Source of the DNA: Streptomyces curacoi
GTDB taxonomy: Bacteria > Actinomycetota > Actinomycetes > Streptomycetales > Streptomycetaceae
Length of the DNA: 64,000 bases
NCBI RefSeq assembly: GCF_001513975.1
Contig: NZ_KQ947999.1
Location: forward strand, 1 to 64,000
Reading direction: 5' to 3'
A program made the translations under genes and the position numbers. Under the pieces are notes generated by a model, which saw only the letters and a program-made list of their open reading frames with translations, was not told the DNA's origin and searched no databases. This document shows positions 44,552 through 54,792 of this stretch, in pieces (position 1 is the first letter of the stretch; every line of letters starts with the position of its first letter).

Positions 44552-45897
44552 GCACCGAGCAGTCGGGCGCGAGCGACCCGCCGTTCCGCGAGACCCTGCG
44601 AGAGCTGCCGGCCCGGGTGTGGATCGTCAGCCTCGGCATCCTCGTCAACCGATGCGGCAATTTCCTGCCGGTGTTCATCGTCCTTTACCTGACCAGCCAG
44701 GGCTATTCGCCAGGAGCCGCCGGGTTGGTGCTCGGCTCTGCCGGGCTGGGCAACGTACTCGGCAGCGCCCTCGGCGGATATCTCGCCGACCGGCTCGGCA
44801 GGCGCTGGACCATCGCCCTGTCCGGTGTCACCACCGCGGCTCTCACGGCGGTCATCCCGGTGCTGGACACCTTGGCCATGAACATCATCGTGGTCGGCCT
44901 GGTCGGGACGGCGTCACAGCTCTACCGGCCCGCAGCGGCGGCACTGCTGACGGACTGTGTGACGACCAACCAGCAGCGGGTGGCGGCCTTCGCGGTCTTC
45001 CGCTTCGCCATGAACCTCGGTGCCGCCGCCGGAGGCTTCCTCGGTGGCTGGCTGGCGGCCAACTCGTACACGGAGCTGTTCCTCGGCAACGCCGCCGCCT
45101 GTCTGCTCTTCGGCGTGATCGCGGTGCTGCTGCTGCGCGACGTGCCACACGGCGCCTCCGATGAACGCGAGGGCACTTCCGGACCGACGGAGCAGGGCAG
45201 TTACCGGCTGGCGCTCGCCGACCGTCGCCTGCGCCGGTTCCTGCTCATGACGGTGATCGCCGAGCTCGTCTACATCCAGTCGACCGTCGGCCTGCCCCTG
45301 CACGTCACCTCCAGCGGCCTGACGGAGGCCGACTTCGGGCTGCTCATCGGCCTCAACGGCGTGCTCGTCCTGGTGTGTGAGCTGCCCATCGCCGGCCTCG
45401 TGGTGAAGCGCCGGGCCACGCACGTCCTGGCCTGGGGGAACCTCGCGACCGGCGTCGGTCTCGCGCTGACCGGCTTCGCGACCGACATGATCTGGCTCGC
45501 GGCCACCGTCGTCCTCTGGTCGATCGGCGAGATGATGTACTCCTCCGTGGCCAACGCCTACCTCGGGGGACTGTCCCCGGCCGGCATGGTCGGCCGCTAC
45601 CAGGGCCTGTACAGCGCCGCGTTCACCTTGGGTACCGGCGTCGGCCCCCTCATCGGCGCCGCGATCTACGCCTACAACGAGTGGGCACTGTGGGCGGCGA
45701 TCGGCATCGCCGGCCTGATATCCGCCCAGCTCTGCCTGCCGAGCCGCCGTTCCCCGGCACCTCCGGTCGCCGAAGGTGCCGACGGCGACGCCGGTGCCCG
45801 CCGTGAAGGTGGCGCCGGCGGTGAAAGTGGGGAGCCTCCGCAGCCCAGCGGCAGAACCGGTAAACGCGGACCAGGAGCGGACGAGGCGTCCGCCTGA
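44548..45897 (+). CDS. MFS transporter (DHA1-like) of the peptide cluster
   Basis: This 449-residue 12-helix major facilitator starts at a GTG that overlaps the ligase stop. The first helix contains VWIVSLGILVNRCGNFLP. The MFS motif A between helices 2 and 3 is GGYLADRLGRRW. Helices 5 and 6 follow FRFAMNLGAAAGGFLGGWLA, a charged central loop lies at about 200-225, and the last helix ends near ISAQLCLP. A hydrophilic Gly/Pro tail of about 45 residues closes the protein. Tight coupling to the ligase suggests export of the cluster product, possibly as self-resistance. It converges on sdaA with a 25-base gap. Confidence 0.92.
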   Translation: MSTEQSGASDPPFRETLRELPARVWIVSLGILVNRCGNFLPVFIVLYLTSQGYSPGAAGLVLGSAGLGNVLGSALGGYLADRLGRRWTIALSGVTTAALTAVIPVLDTLAMNIIVVGLVGTASQLYRPAAAALLTDCVTTNQQRVAAFAVFRFAMNLGAAAGGFLGGWLAANSYTELFLGNAAACLLFGVIAVLLLRDVPHGASDEREGTSGPTEQGSYRLALADRRLRRFLLMTVIAELVYIQSTVGLPLHVTSSGLTEADFGLLIGLNGVLVLVCELPIAGLVVKRRATHVLAWGNLATGVGLALTGFATDMIWLAATVVLWSIGEMMYSSVANAYLGGLSPAGMVGRYQGLYSAAFTLGTGVGPLIGAAIYAYNEWALWAAIGIAGLISAQLCLPSRRSPAPPVAEGADGDAGARREGGAGGESGEPPQPSGRTGKRGPGADEASA

Positions 45898-45922
45898 ACG
45901 GAGCGGATCGGGGCGCGCCTCG

Positions 45923-47305
<1,383 letters not shown>

Positions 47306-47399
47306 GGGGGGACTCCTCAATACGGGGGTGGTGCGAAAGGTTTCCGCGGGGTGCCCCGCCGCTCACTGACCAGTGTGCGGGACACCCCACAAAAAGGGA

Positions 47400-48674
47400 C
47401 TACTTGTTCAGACCGGGGTACAGCGGGTGCTTGTCCGCCAGCGCCTTGACCCGGGCCTTCAGTGCGTCCACGTCGTACGACGGCTTCAGCGCCTCGGCGA
47501 TGACGTCCGCGACCTCGGCGAAGTCCTCGGCCTGGAAGCCCCGGGTGGCCAGGGCGGGCGTGCCGATGCGCAGGCCCGACGTGACCATCGGCGGGCGCGG
47601 GTCGTTCGGGACGGCGTTGCGGTTGACCGTGATGCCGACCTCGTGGAGGCGGTCCTCGGCCTGCTGGCCGTCCAGCTCGGACTCGCGCAGGTCGACCAGG
47701 ATCAGGTGGACGTCGGTGCCGCCGGACAGGACGTTCACACCGGCCTCACGGGCGTCGGCCGCCGTCAGGCGCTCGGCGAGGATCTTCGCGCCCTCGACCG
47801 TACGGCGCTGGCGCTCCTTGAACTCCTCCGAAGCGGCGACCTTGAAGGACACCGCCTTGGCCGCGATCACATGCTCCAGGGGGCCGCCCTGGAAGCCCGG
47901 GAAGACGGACGAGTTCAGCTTCTTCGCGAAGTCCTTCTTCGCGAGGATGATGCCGCCGCGCGGCCCGCCCAGCGTCTTGTGCGTCGTGGACGTCACCACG
48001 TCCGCGTGCTCCACCGGGTTCGGGTGCAGCCCCGCCGCGACCAGGCCCGCGAAGTGCGCCATGTCGACCCACAGATACGCCTCGACCTCGTCGGCGATCC
48101 GCCGGAACTCGGCGAAGTCCAGCTGCCGCGGGTACGCCGACCAGCCGGCGATGATCACCTTCGGCCGGTGCTCCTTGGCGAGCCGTTCGACCTCGGCCAT
48201 GTCGACCAGGCCGGTCTCGGCCTCCACGTGGTAGGGGACGACCTTGAACTGCTTGCCGGAGAAGTTCAGCCGCATGCCGTGGGTGAGGTGGCCGCCGTGG
48301 GCCAGGTCCAGGCCGAGGATGGTGTCGCCGGGCTGGGCCAGGGCGAACAGGGCGGCCTGGTTGGCGGAGGCGCCCGAGTGCGGCTGGACGTTGGCGTACT
48401 CGGCGCCGAACAGCTCCTTGAGCCGGTCGATGGCGATCTGCTCGGCGACGTCGACGTGCTCGCAGCCGCCGTAGTAGCGGCGTCCCGGGTAGCCCTCGGC
48501 GTACTTGTTCGTCAGGACCGAACCCTGCGCCTCCATGACCGCGACCGGGGCGAAGTTCTCGGAGGCGATCATCTCCAGGGTGGACTGCTGACGCTCCAGC
48601 TCGGCGTCGACCGCGGCGGCCACGGCCGGGTCGAGCTCGTGCAGGGGCGTGTTCAGAAGTGACATGTCAGACAT
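47400..48674 (-). CDS. glyA: Serine hydroxymethyltransferase
   Basis: This 424-residue PLP enzyme interconverts serine and glycine with tetrahydrofolate. The motifs MIASENFAP, GYPGRRYYGGCEHVD, QPHSGASANQAAL and the PLP-lysine motif VTSTTHKTLGGPRGG (Lys233) are complete. ATG 48674 is supported by GAGGAG 12 bases upstream; ATG 48665 lies in frame but farther from it. It lies 16 bases after gcvH, so the two are co-transcribed. It takes up the methylene-THF produced by the glycine cleavage system. Confidence 0.97.
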   Translation of the reverse strand: MSDMSLLNTPLHELDPAVAAAVDAELERQQSTLEMIASENFAPVAVMEAQGSVLTNKYAEGYPGRRYYGGCEHVDVAEQIAIDRLKELFGAEYANVQPHSGASANQAALFALAQPGDTILGLDLAHGGHLTHGMRLNFSGKQFKVVPYHVEAETGLVDMAEVERLAKEHRPKVIIAGWSAYPRQLDFAEFRRIADEVEAYLWVDMAHFAGLVAAGLHPNPVEHADVVTSTTHKTLGGPRGGIILAKKDFAKKLNSSVFPGFQGGPLEHVIAAKAVSFKVAASEEFKERQRRTVEGAKILAERLTAADAREAGVNVLSGGTDVHLILVDLRESELDGQQAEDRLHEVGITVNRNAVPNDPRPPMVTSGLRIGTPALATRGFQAEDFAEVADVIAEALKPSYDVDALKARVKALADKHPLYPGLNK

Positions 48675-48690
48675 GAAGGGTTACGACTCC

Positions 48691-49068
48691 TCAGCCGGCG
48701 GTGTGGGCGTCGTACTCGTCGGCGGAGAGCAGGTCGGCCGGCTCCTCCGTGACGCGTACCTTGAACAGCCAGCCGCCCTCGAAGGGGGCGGAGTTCACCA
48801 GCGACGGGTCGTTCACCACGTCCTCGTTGATCTCGGTGACCTCGCCGGTGACCGGGGAGTACAGGTCGGAGACCGACTTCGTCGACTCCAGCTCGCCGCA
48901 GGTGTCACCCGCGGTCACGGTCGAGCCGACCTCGGGGAGCTGGGCGTAGACGACGTCACCGAGCGCGTTGGCCGCGAACTCCGTGATGCCGACCGTCGCG
49001 ACGCCGTCCTCGGCGGTCGACAGCCACTCGTGCTCCTTGCTGTAGCGCAGCTGCTGGGGGTTGCTCAT
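48691..49068 (-). CDS. gcvH: Glycine cleavage system H protein
   Basis: This 125-residue lipoyl carrier shuttles the aminomethyl group between the P, T and L proteins. The lipoyl site is Lys64 in ELESTKSVSDLYSP. Other family segments are LRYSKEHEWL at the start, GITEFAANALGDVVYAQLP and NSAPFEGGWLFKV near the end. ATG 49068 follows AGGAG at 10 bases. It sits 116 bases after gcvT and 16 before glyA. The P protein gene is not in this window, as is usual in Streptomyces, where gcvP is elsewhere. Confidence 0.97.
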   Translation of the reverse strand: MSNPQQLRYSKEHEWLSTAEDGVATVGITEFAANALGDVVYAQLPEVGSTVTAGDTCGELESTKSVSDLYSPVTGEVTEINEDVVNDPSLVNSAPFEGGWLFKVRVTEEPADLLSADEYDAHTAG

Positions 49069-49184
49069 GGCCTGAATTCTCCTGTACGCGCGGGAGTGGT
49101 GATGAATGGGGGACTGCTGGAAACGGGCGTGAGCAGCGGAAATGTGCGCAGGGTCACGCACGGAGGACCGCTGTGCTTGTTGGG

Positions 49185-50351
<1,167 letters not shown>

Positions 50352-50395
50352 CGGTCGGTCGTCTCCCAAGGCATGACAGGCGAGGTCGGTCCTCC

Positions 50396-50602
50396 CCATC
50401 TGTCATCGGAACCTGAGAGGTTCGCCACGACCGCCACGGGGACGATCAACGGCTTGCACCTTGGGTGGAGCCACGCCGGTGGGCAGCGGCCCGCTTTTCA
50501 GATGTGCCTCGCCCGCGCGGTAACGGGGCCTGAGAGATTCAAGGGAGGGACTTGCTCCTTCGGCGCCCCAGCGATGCACTGCTGGGAACTCTCCCGCGCG
50601 GA
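50396..50602 (-). promoter_or_regulatory. Tandem glycine riboswitch upstream of gcvT
   Basis: Read leftward, the first aptamer begins with GCGGGAGAGTTCCC and contains GGCGCCGAAGGAGCAAG, then the strongly conserved CCTTGAATCTCTCAGGC. The second aptamer follows with GGTGGAGCCACGCCGG, GCAAGCCGTTGATCG and GAACCTCTCAGGTTCCGATGACA. This two-aptamer layout is the classic glycine sensor. It ends about 45 bases before the gcvT ATG. Glycine binding would switch on gcvT-gcvH-glyA-sdaA. Confidence 0.93.
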
Positions 50603-50826
50603 TTCAAACGGCCGGTATGCAGTTGGCGCGGCCATCATTGCACGCATCCCCCTGCTACGGCAGGGGGGTGGTTCACAGGGGCCACACAGTTCCCATAGGC
50701 AGGCACAGCACCCTGTAGCAGGCTTGTTGCGGTAAGAGGACTGAAACGAGAGACACCGGGCATTACCTTCTCTTTACACTCGACGGGGAGGGGACTCGTG
50801 ACCCACCCCAGGGGAGGACGATCACG
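50603..50826. promoter_or_regulatory. Divergent promoter region with an 8-bp hairpin
   Basis: Between the riboswitch and the rightward P-loop gene lies a perfect hairpin CCCCCTGC-TACG-GCAGGGGG (50648-50667). AT-richer sequence with TACACT at about 50776 may be the -10 box of the rightward gene. No gene is supported here. Confidence 0.4.
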
Positions 50827-51495
50827 GTGAACAGGACCACGGCCTACGCCACGACCTCGGGCCTCGCGCTGCCCAAGCAGCCCACGACCCCCGTCCGGGA
50901 GGCGTGCGACGCCCGCCCCGCACCCGTGGTCCGCGACCTCCGCGACCGCTCGGGCCGCAGCCCGCACGCACTGCTCTTCGGCCCGAAGGACCTCGTCGTG
51001 ATCACCGGCCTGCCCGGCAGCGGCAAGTCCACGCTGATGAGGCGGACCGTCAAGGCCATCCGCATCGACTCCCAGGACACCCGGGACCGCTGGGACGCCC
51101 GTATGCCGCGCTTCCTCCCCTACGCCGTCTACCGCCCCCTGGTCCGCCTCGCCCACTACGTCGGACTGCGCCGCGCCCTGCGCACCGGGGAGGGCGTCGT
51201 CGTGCACGACTGCGGCACCCAGGCCTGGGTGCGCGGCTGGCTGGCCCGCGAGGCCCGCCGCCGTGACGGCAGCCTGCACCTGCTGCTGCTCGACGTCAGC
51301 GCGGACACCGCCCTGGAGGGGCAGCGCGAGCGCGGCCGGGGCGTCTCCCGCTACGCCTTCCTGCGCCACCGCAGAGCCGCCGCCCGGCTGCTGAGCTCGG
51401 TGGAGACGGGCGACCTGCCCCAGGGCTGCGGCTCGGCGGTGCTGTTGGACCGCCCGGCGGCGGACGTACTGCGCCGGATCGGCTTCGCGGGCTGA
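50827..51495 (+). CDS. P-loop AAA/kinase-like ATP-binding protein
   Basis: This 222-residue cytoplasmic P-loop protein has Walker A in DLVVITGLPGSGKSTLMRR (about 55-73), IRIDSQDTRDRWDARMP after it, a Walker-B-like strand GVVVHDCGTQAW, and LHLLLLDVSADTALEGQRER in the lid region. It resembles the zeta-toxin/nucleotide-kinase type group (AAA_33). The substrate is unknown. GTG 50827 follows GGGGAGGA at 8 bases. The N-terminal 50 residues are low in structure signals. It is transcribed away from the glycine operon. Confidence 0.85.
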   Translation: MNRTTAYATTSGLALPKQPTTPVREACDARPAPVVRDLRDRSGRSPHALLFGPKDLVVITGLPGSGKSTLMRRTVKAIRIDSQDTRDRWDARMPRFLPYAVYRPLVRLAHYVGLRRALRTGEGVVVHDCGTQAWVRGWLAREARRRDGSLHLLLLDVSADTALEGQRERGRGVSRYAFLRHRRAAARLLSSVETGDLPQGCGSAVLLDRPAADVLRRIGFAG

Positions 51496-51598
51496 ACGGC
51501 CGCAGAACTGTGCGGGTGACCGGGCGGGAGCCGCAGCGGGCGGCCACCCGCTAGCCTTTTCAGCCACAGCAGCGGTTCAAGCAGGCGGTTTCAGGCAG

Positions 51599-52390
51599 AT
51601 GGACTTCTCGGCGGACCTTCCCGCGGACTTCCCGGCACAGACACACCTCCCGGCGCACGGCGGCTGGCCCGGCAACGAACTGGAGGAGGTGCTCTCCGCC
51701 TCCCTCGGCATGCCGTCGGCCGGCGGGCGGATCATCGAGGTCCTGGGCCGCAGCTTCGTCTGGGTCCCCCTGCCGGGCGGCGGTGGCCCGCACAGCGGCC
51801 CGCTGGACCTGCCCACGCTGGAGATCGAGGGCCAGGCCTACGTCCCGGTCTTCAGCTCGGAGGAACAGTTCCGCCAGGTCGTCGGCTCCCACATGTCGTA
51901 CACGATCGCCCCGGCGGTGGAGTTCGCCCGCGGCCTGCCCCCGCAGGTGGGCATCGCCGTCAACCCGGACGGCGTGGTCGGCGTCCCGCTGCCCCCGTCG
52001 GCGGTGGCCGAACTCTGCCGCGTGGGCCGCACGCCCCTGGACGGCCTCACCTCCGGCGGCCGCGTCAAGCTCTACGAGCCGGACTGGCAGGACGACCCGG
52101 TCGACTTCCTCGCGGCCGCCTCGGCCGAGTTCGCGGAGACCGGCGTGGTCCTGACCGCCCGCCGCTGTCTGGCGGCGATCGAGACGGCCGCCCCGGTGAT
52201 GTTCATAGGCGTCGAACTCTCCCAGTGGGAGGGCGACCTGCGCGCCGCCCCGATGGACGCCCTGGCCCGCACCCTGGGCCGGGTCCCGGTCCAGTGGCCG
52301 GTCAACCTGGTGCTGCTGGACGTGGCCCAGGACCCGGTGATCGACTGGATGCGGCAGAAGGTACGCCCCTTCTACCAGCGGGACTCGTAA
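51599..52390 (+). CDS. SseB family protein (first of two)
   Basis: This is a 263-residue protein of the enhanced-serine-sensitivity SseB family, found in tandem pairs in Streptomyces near the glycine/serine genes. The central SseB domain has PTLEIEGQAYVPVFSSEEQF and VEFARGLPPQVGIAVNPDG. The C-terminal domain contains FIGVELSQWEGDLRAAPMDA and ends WMRQKVRPFYQRD. Its biochemical role is unknown. ATG 51599 has only a weak GGCAG before it; TAGCCT at 51551 could be a -10 box. It is shorter in its N-terminus than the paralogue at 52605 but shares the C-terminal half. Confidence 0.85.
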   Translation: MDFSADLPADFPAQTHLPAHGGWPGNELEEVLSASLGMPSAGGRIIEVLGRSFVWVPLPGGGGPHSGPLDLPTLEIEGQAYVPVFSSEEQFRQVVGSHMSYTIAPAVEFARGLPPQVGIAVNPDGVVGVPLPPSAVAELCRVGRTPLDGLTSGGRVKLYEPDWQDDPVDFLAAASAEFAETGVVLTARRCLAAIETAAPVMFIGVELSQWEGDLRAAPMDALARTLGRVPVQWPVNLVLLDVAQDPVIDWMRQKVRPFYQRDS

Positions 52391-52400
52391 CGTCCTCCAG

Positions 52401-52482
52401 GGGCAGCGCCCCTTCGGGGGCGCGGGGCGGTATCGACATGCGGCTCCGCCGCGTGGGCGCGACCAGCCCCCACGCCCCGCGG
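52401..52482. repeat. Terminator-like dispersed repeat between the sseB genes
   Basis: A perfect 7-bp hairpin GCGCCCC-TTCG-GGGGCGC (52406-52423) is followed by GCGTGGG/CCCACGC (52451-52475) containing GCGCGACCAGCCCCCAC. I recall this combination as a very common Streptomyces intergenic repeat. It follows the first sseB stop by about 15 bases and probably ends its transcript. Confidence 0.65.
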
Positions 52483-52604
52483 ACCGCAGACCACATCAAG
52501 TCCCGAGCTCTCAACGGCTCTCCCCGCGGAGCGCCTAAGCTGGGCTCATAGCTCGGTCGGCCCACGCCGACGGAGTCACGACGTTTCCCGAAGGGGCGGT
52601 AAAG

Positions 52605-53405
52605 GTGAGCGCGAGCGGCACAACCTCGACCGGACAGGTCGAGCACATGCTGCGCCAGGTGACCCCCGGGCGCTACGACGCCTACGAGGCCCTCCTGCGC
52701 GCCCTCGCGACCCCGACCGCCGGCCAGGTCTGGATGCTGCTGTGGCACGGCCAGGCCGGCTCCCCGGACGCCCAGTACGGAAACATGGAGGTCGACGGCC
52801 ACGGCTACGCCCCGTGCGTCACCTCCGCCCAGGAGCTCTCGGCCAGCGGCTGGAACCGCTCCTACGAGGTGGTCGACGCGGTCGACGTGGCCCGCACCCT
52901 CTACCCGGACCACTACGGCCTCTGGCTCAACCCCCACGCCCCGGGCGGCGGCGTCGGCATCCCCTGGCTCGACCTGCGCCGCATCGCCACGGGCCTGGAC
53001 CGCCAGCCGGCCGGGCCGCTGCGCCTGTCGGAGCCCGGCATCGAGATCCCGCAGTTCTACGCCCTGCTCGCGCAGAACGCCCACCGCACCCCGGCCGTCC
53101 GCTCCCTGCGCCGCGCCTGGGTGCAGCCGGCGCTCGGCGCGCCGTACCTCGCGATCGGGCTGGACGTGTACGACGCCTCCCCGGCCGCCGTCGACTCGGT
53201 GCGCGCGATGATGCAGCAGTCCATCGGCGCCGTACCGGACGGCCTGCCGGTGTCGACCGTGGCGATGTCCGACGAGTACGACCCGGTCGCCATGTGGATG
53301 CGCGCGAACGCCCGCCCCTTCTACGACCGCGAGGCACACGCCGCCGCCCCCGCGCAGGCCCCGGCGGCCGGTTACGGCTACCCGCCGGCCCAGGGCCGTT
53401 ACTGA
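52605..53405 (+). CDS. SseB family protein (second of two)
   Basis: This 266-residue protein is related to the preceding SseB protein. The N-terminal half is EHMLRQVTPGRYDAYEALLR and VTSAQELSASGWNRSYEVVD; the C-terminal half is YLAIGLDVYDASPAAVDSVR, ending MWMRANARPFYDREA with an Ala/Pro/Gly tail. The WMR...RPFY end is the clearest shared element. GTG 52605 follows AAGGGGCGG. Serine sensitivity in the original description and the nearby sdaA-glyA-gcv genes hint at a link with serine metabolism, but this is not shown. Confidence 0.85.
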   Translation: MSASGTTSTGQVEHMLRQVTPGRYDAYEALLRALATPTAGQVWMLLWHGQAGSPDAQYGNMEVDGHGYAPCVTSAQELSASGWNRSYEVVDAVDVARTLYPDHYGLWLNPHAPGGGVGIPWLDLRRIATGLDRQPAGPLRLSEPGIEIPQFYALLAQNAHRTPAVRSLRRAWVQPALGAPYLAIGLDVYDASPAAVDSVRAMMQQSIGAVPDGLPVSTVAMSDEYDPVAMWMRANARPFYDREAHAAAPAQAPAAGYGYPPAQGRY

Positions 53406-53766
53406 TCACTCACCCGCTGACCTGCTGATCAGTTCGCAGGCCGCCTGTCGTAGGCTGCGCCGGTCGCACACTTCGGTTTCGTAGGCGGATCTCCGCGCGT
53501 AGATGCGATCGGAAGGTCCCGGTCCGCCCTCATGTGCCCCAACTGGCACCCGTCCGGCCGCCGTTACCCGTTGTCCGGATAACGGAACCCGCCAGACAGC
53601 ATCACGGTTGCGCATCCTTTCCCCGCCAACTCTGGCGACTGATCGCCAAAGCGTTGAAGACTCCCCGCAAGACACGGGCCGGTCGGTCCTGTGTACGAGT
53701 TGAAGCAACCGCTACAGCGGCAGCCAGGGGGTCGGCAACCGTCGGCCGAGAGGGGTCAATCTCACT
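53406..53766. promoter_or_regulatory. Upstream region of the oligopeptide importer operon
   Basis: These 361 bases hold no supported gene. Inverted repeats include CCGTTA/TAACGG (53561-53566 and 53580-53585) around TTGTCCGGA, and TGGCG/CGCCA (53633-53637 and 53644-53648). The 3' part is AT-richer. One of the repeats may be an operator for the importer; no -35/-10 pair is convincing. Confidence 0.4.
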
Positions 53767-54765
53767 GTGACCGCACCGATCGAGACAACCGGAGCGGAGG
53801 CTGGAGCGCAGCCCGAGGCCGTGCTCTCCGGGGTCAAGAAGAGCCAGATCGAGGGGCGTTCGCTCACCCAGATCGCCTGGATGCGCTTCAAGCGGGACAA
53901 GGTGGCGATGGCCGGAGGCGTCGTCGTCATCTGTCTCGTGCTCATGGCGGTGCTCTCCAAGCCGATCCAGTGGGTCTTCGGCCTCGACCCCAACAAGTTC
54001 AACCAGGACCTGATCGACCCAGCCCTGCTCGCCCCCAAGGGCGGCTGGGGCGGGATGAGTTGGGACCACCCGCTGGGTGTCGACCCCCAGTACGGCCGCG
54101 ACATGCTCGCCCGCATCATCGACGGCTCCTGGGTGTCGCTGCTGGTCGCCGGTGGCGCCACGCTCCTCTCCGTGGTCATCGGCACCGTGCTCGGCGTGAT
54201 CGCCGGGTACTACGGCGGCTGGATCGACAGCGTGATCAGCAGGCTGATGGACACCTTCCTGGCGTTCCCGCTGCTGCTGTTCGCGATCTCGATCTCCGCC
54301 TCCGTGCAGGACGGCTTCTTCGGGCTCGACGGTCTTCCGCTGCGCATCTGCGTGCTGATCTTCGTGATCGGCTTCTTCAGCTGGCCGTACATCGGCCGCA
54401 TCGTGCGCGCGCAGACCATGACCCTCAGGAAGCGGGAGTTCATCGAGGCCGCCACGAGCCTGGGCGCACGCGGACCGTACGTCCTGTTCCGCGAGTTGCT
54501 GCCCAATCTCGTCGCGCCGATCCTCGTCTACTCGACGCTGATCATCCCGACGAACATCCTCTTCGAGGCCGCGCTGAGCTTCCTCGGAGTCGGCATCGCC
54601 CCGCCGCAGGCCTCCTGGGGCGGCATGCTCAGCAACGCTGTCGATCTGTACACAGCGGATCCTCAGTACATGTTCGTGCCCGGATTGGCGATCTTCATCA
54701 CCGTCCTGGCCTTCAACCTGCTGGGTGACGGGCTGCGTGACGCCCTCGACCCTCGCAGCAAGTGA
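53767..54765 (+). CDS. dppC: Oligopeptide ABC importer permease (DppC/OppC type)
   Basis: This 332-residue inner-membrane permease of the peptide/nickel (PepT) family has an N-terminal OppC_N segment (RSLTQIAWMRFKRDKVAMAG), then five helices. The EAA motif EAATSLGARGPYVLFRELLP lies at about 230-250, and FLGVGIAPPQASWGGML follows. GTG 53767 lies 11 bases after GAGAGGGG. It is the first gene of a five-gene importer. In many Dpp/Opp operons the order is binding protein, B, C, D, F; here C comes first. Confidence 0.92.
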   Translation: MTAPIETTGAEAGAQPEAVLSGVKKSQIEGRSLTQIAWMRFKRDKVAMAGGVVVICLVLMAVLSKPIQWVFGLDPNKFNQDLIDPALLAPKGGWGGMSWDHPLGVDPQYGRDMLARIIDGSWVSLLVAGGATLLSVVIGTVLGVIAGYYGGWIDSVISRLMDTFLAFPLLLFAISISASVQDGFFGLDGLPLRICVLIFVIGFFSWPYIGRIVRAQTMTLRKREFIEAATSLGARGPYVLFRELLPNLVAPILVYSTLIIPTNILFEAALSFLGVGIAPPQASWGGMLSNAVDLYTADPQYMFVPGLAIFITVLAFNLLGDGLRDALDPRSK

Positions 54766-54792
54766 TCCATCGATAGAGGGGGCTTTCCTCAG

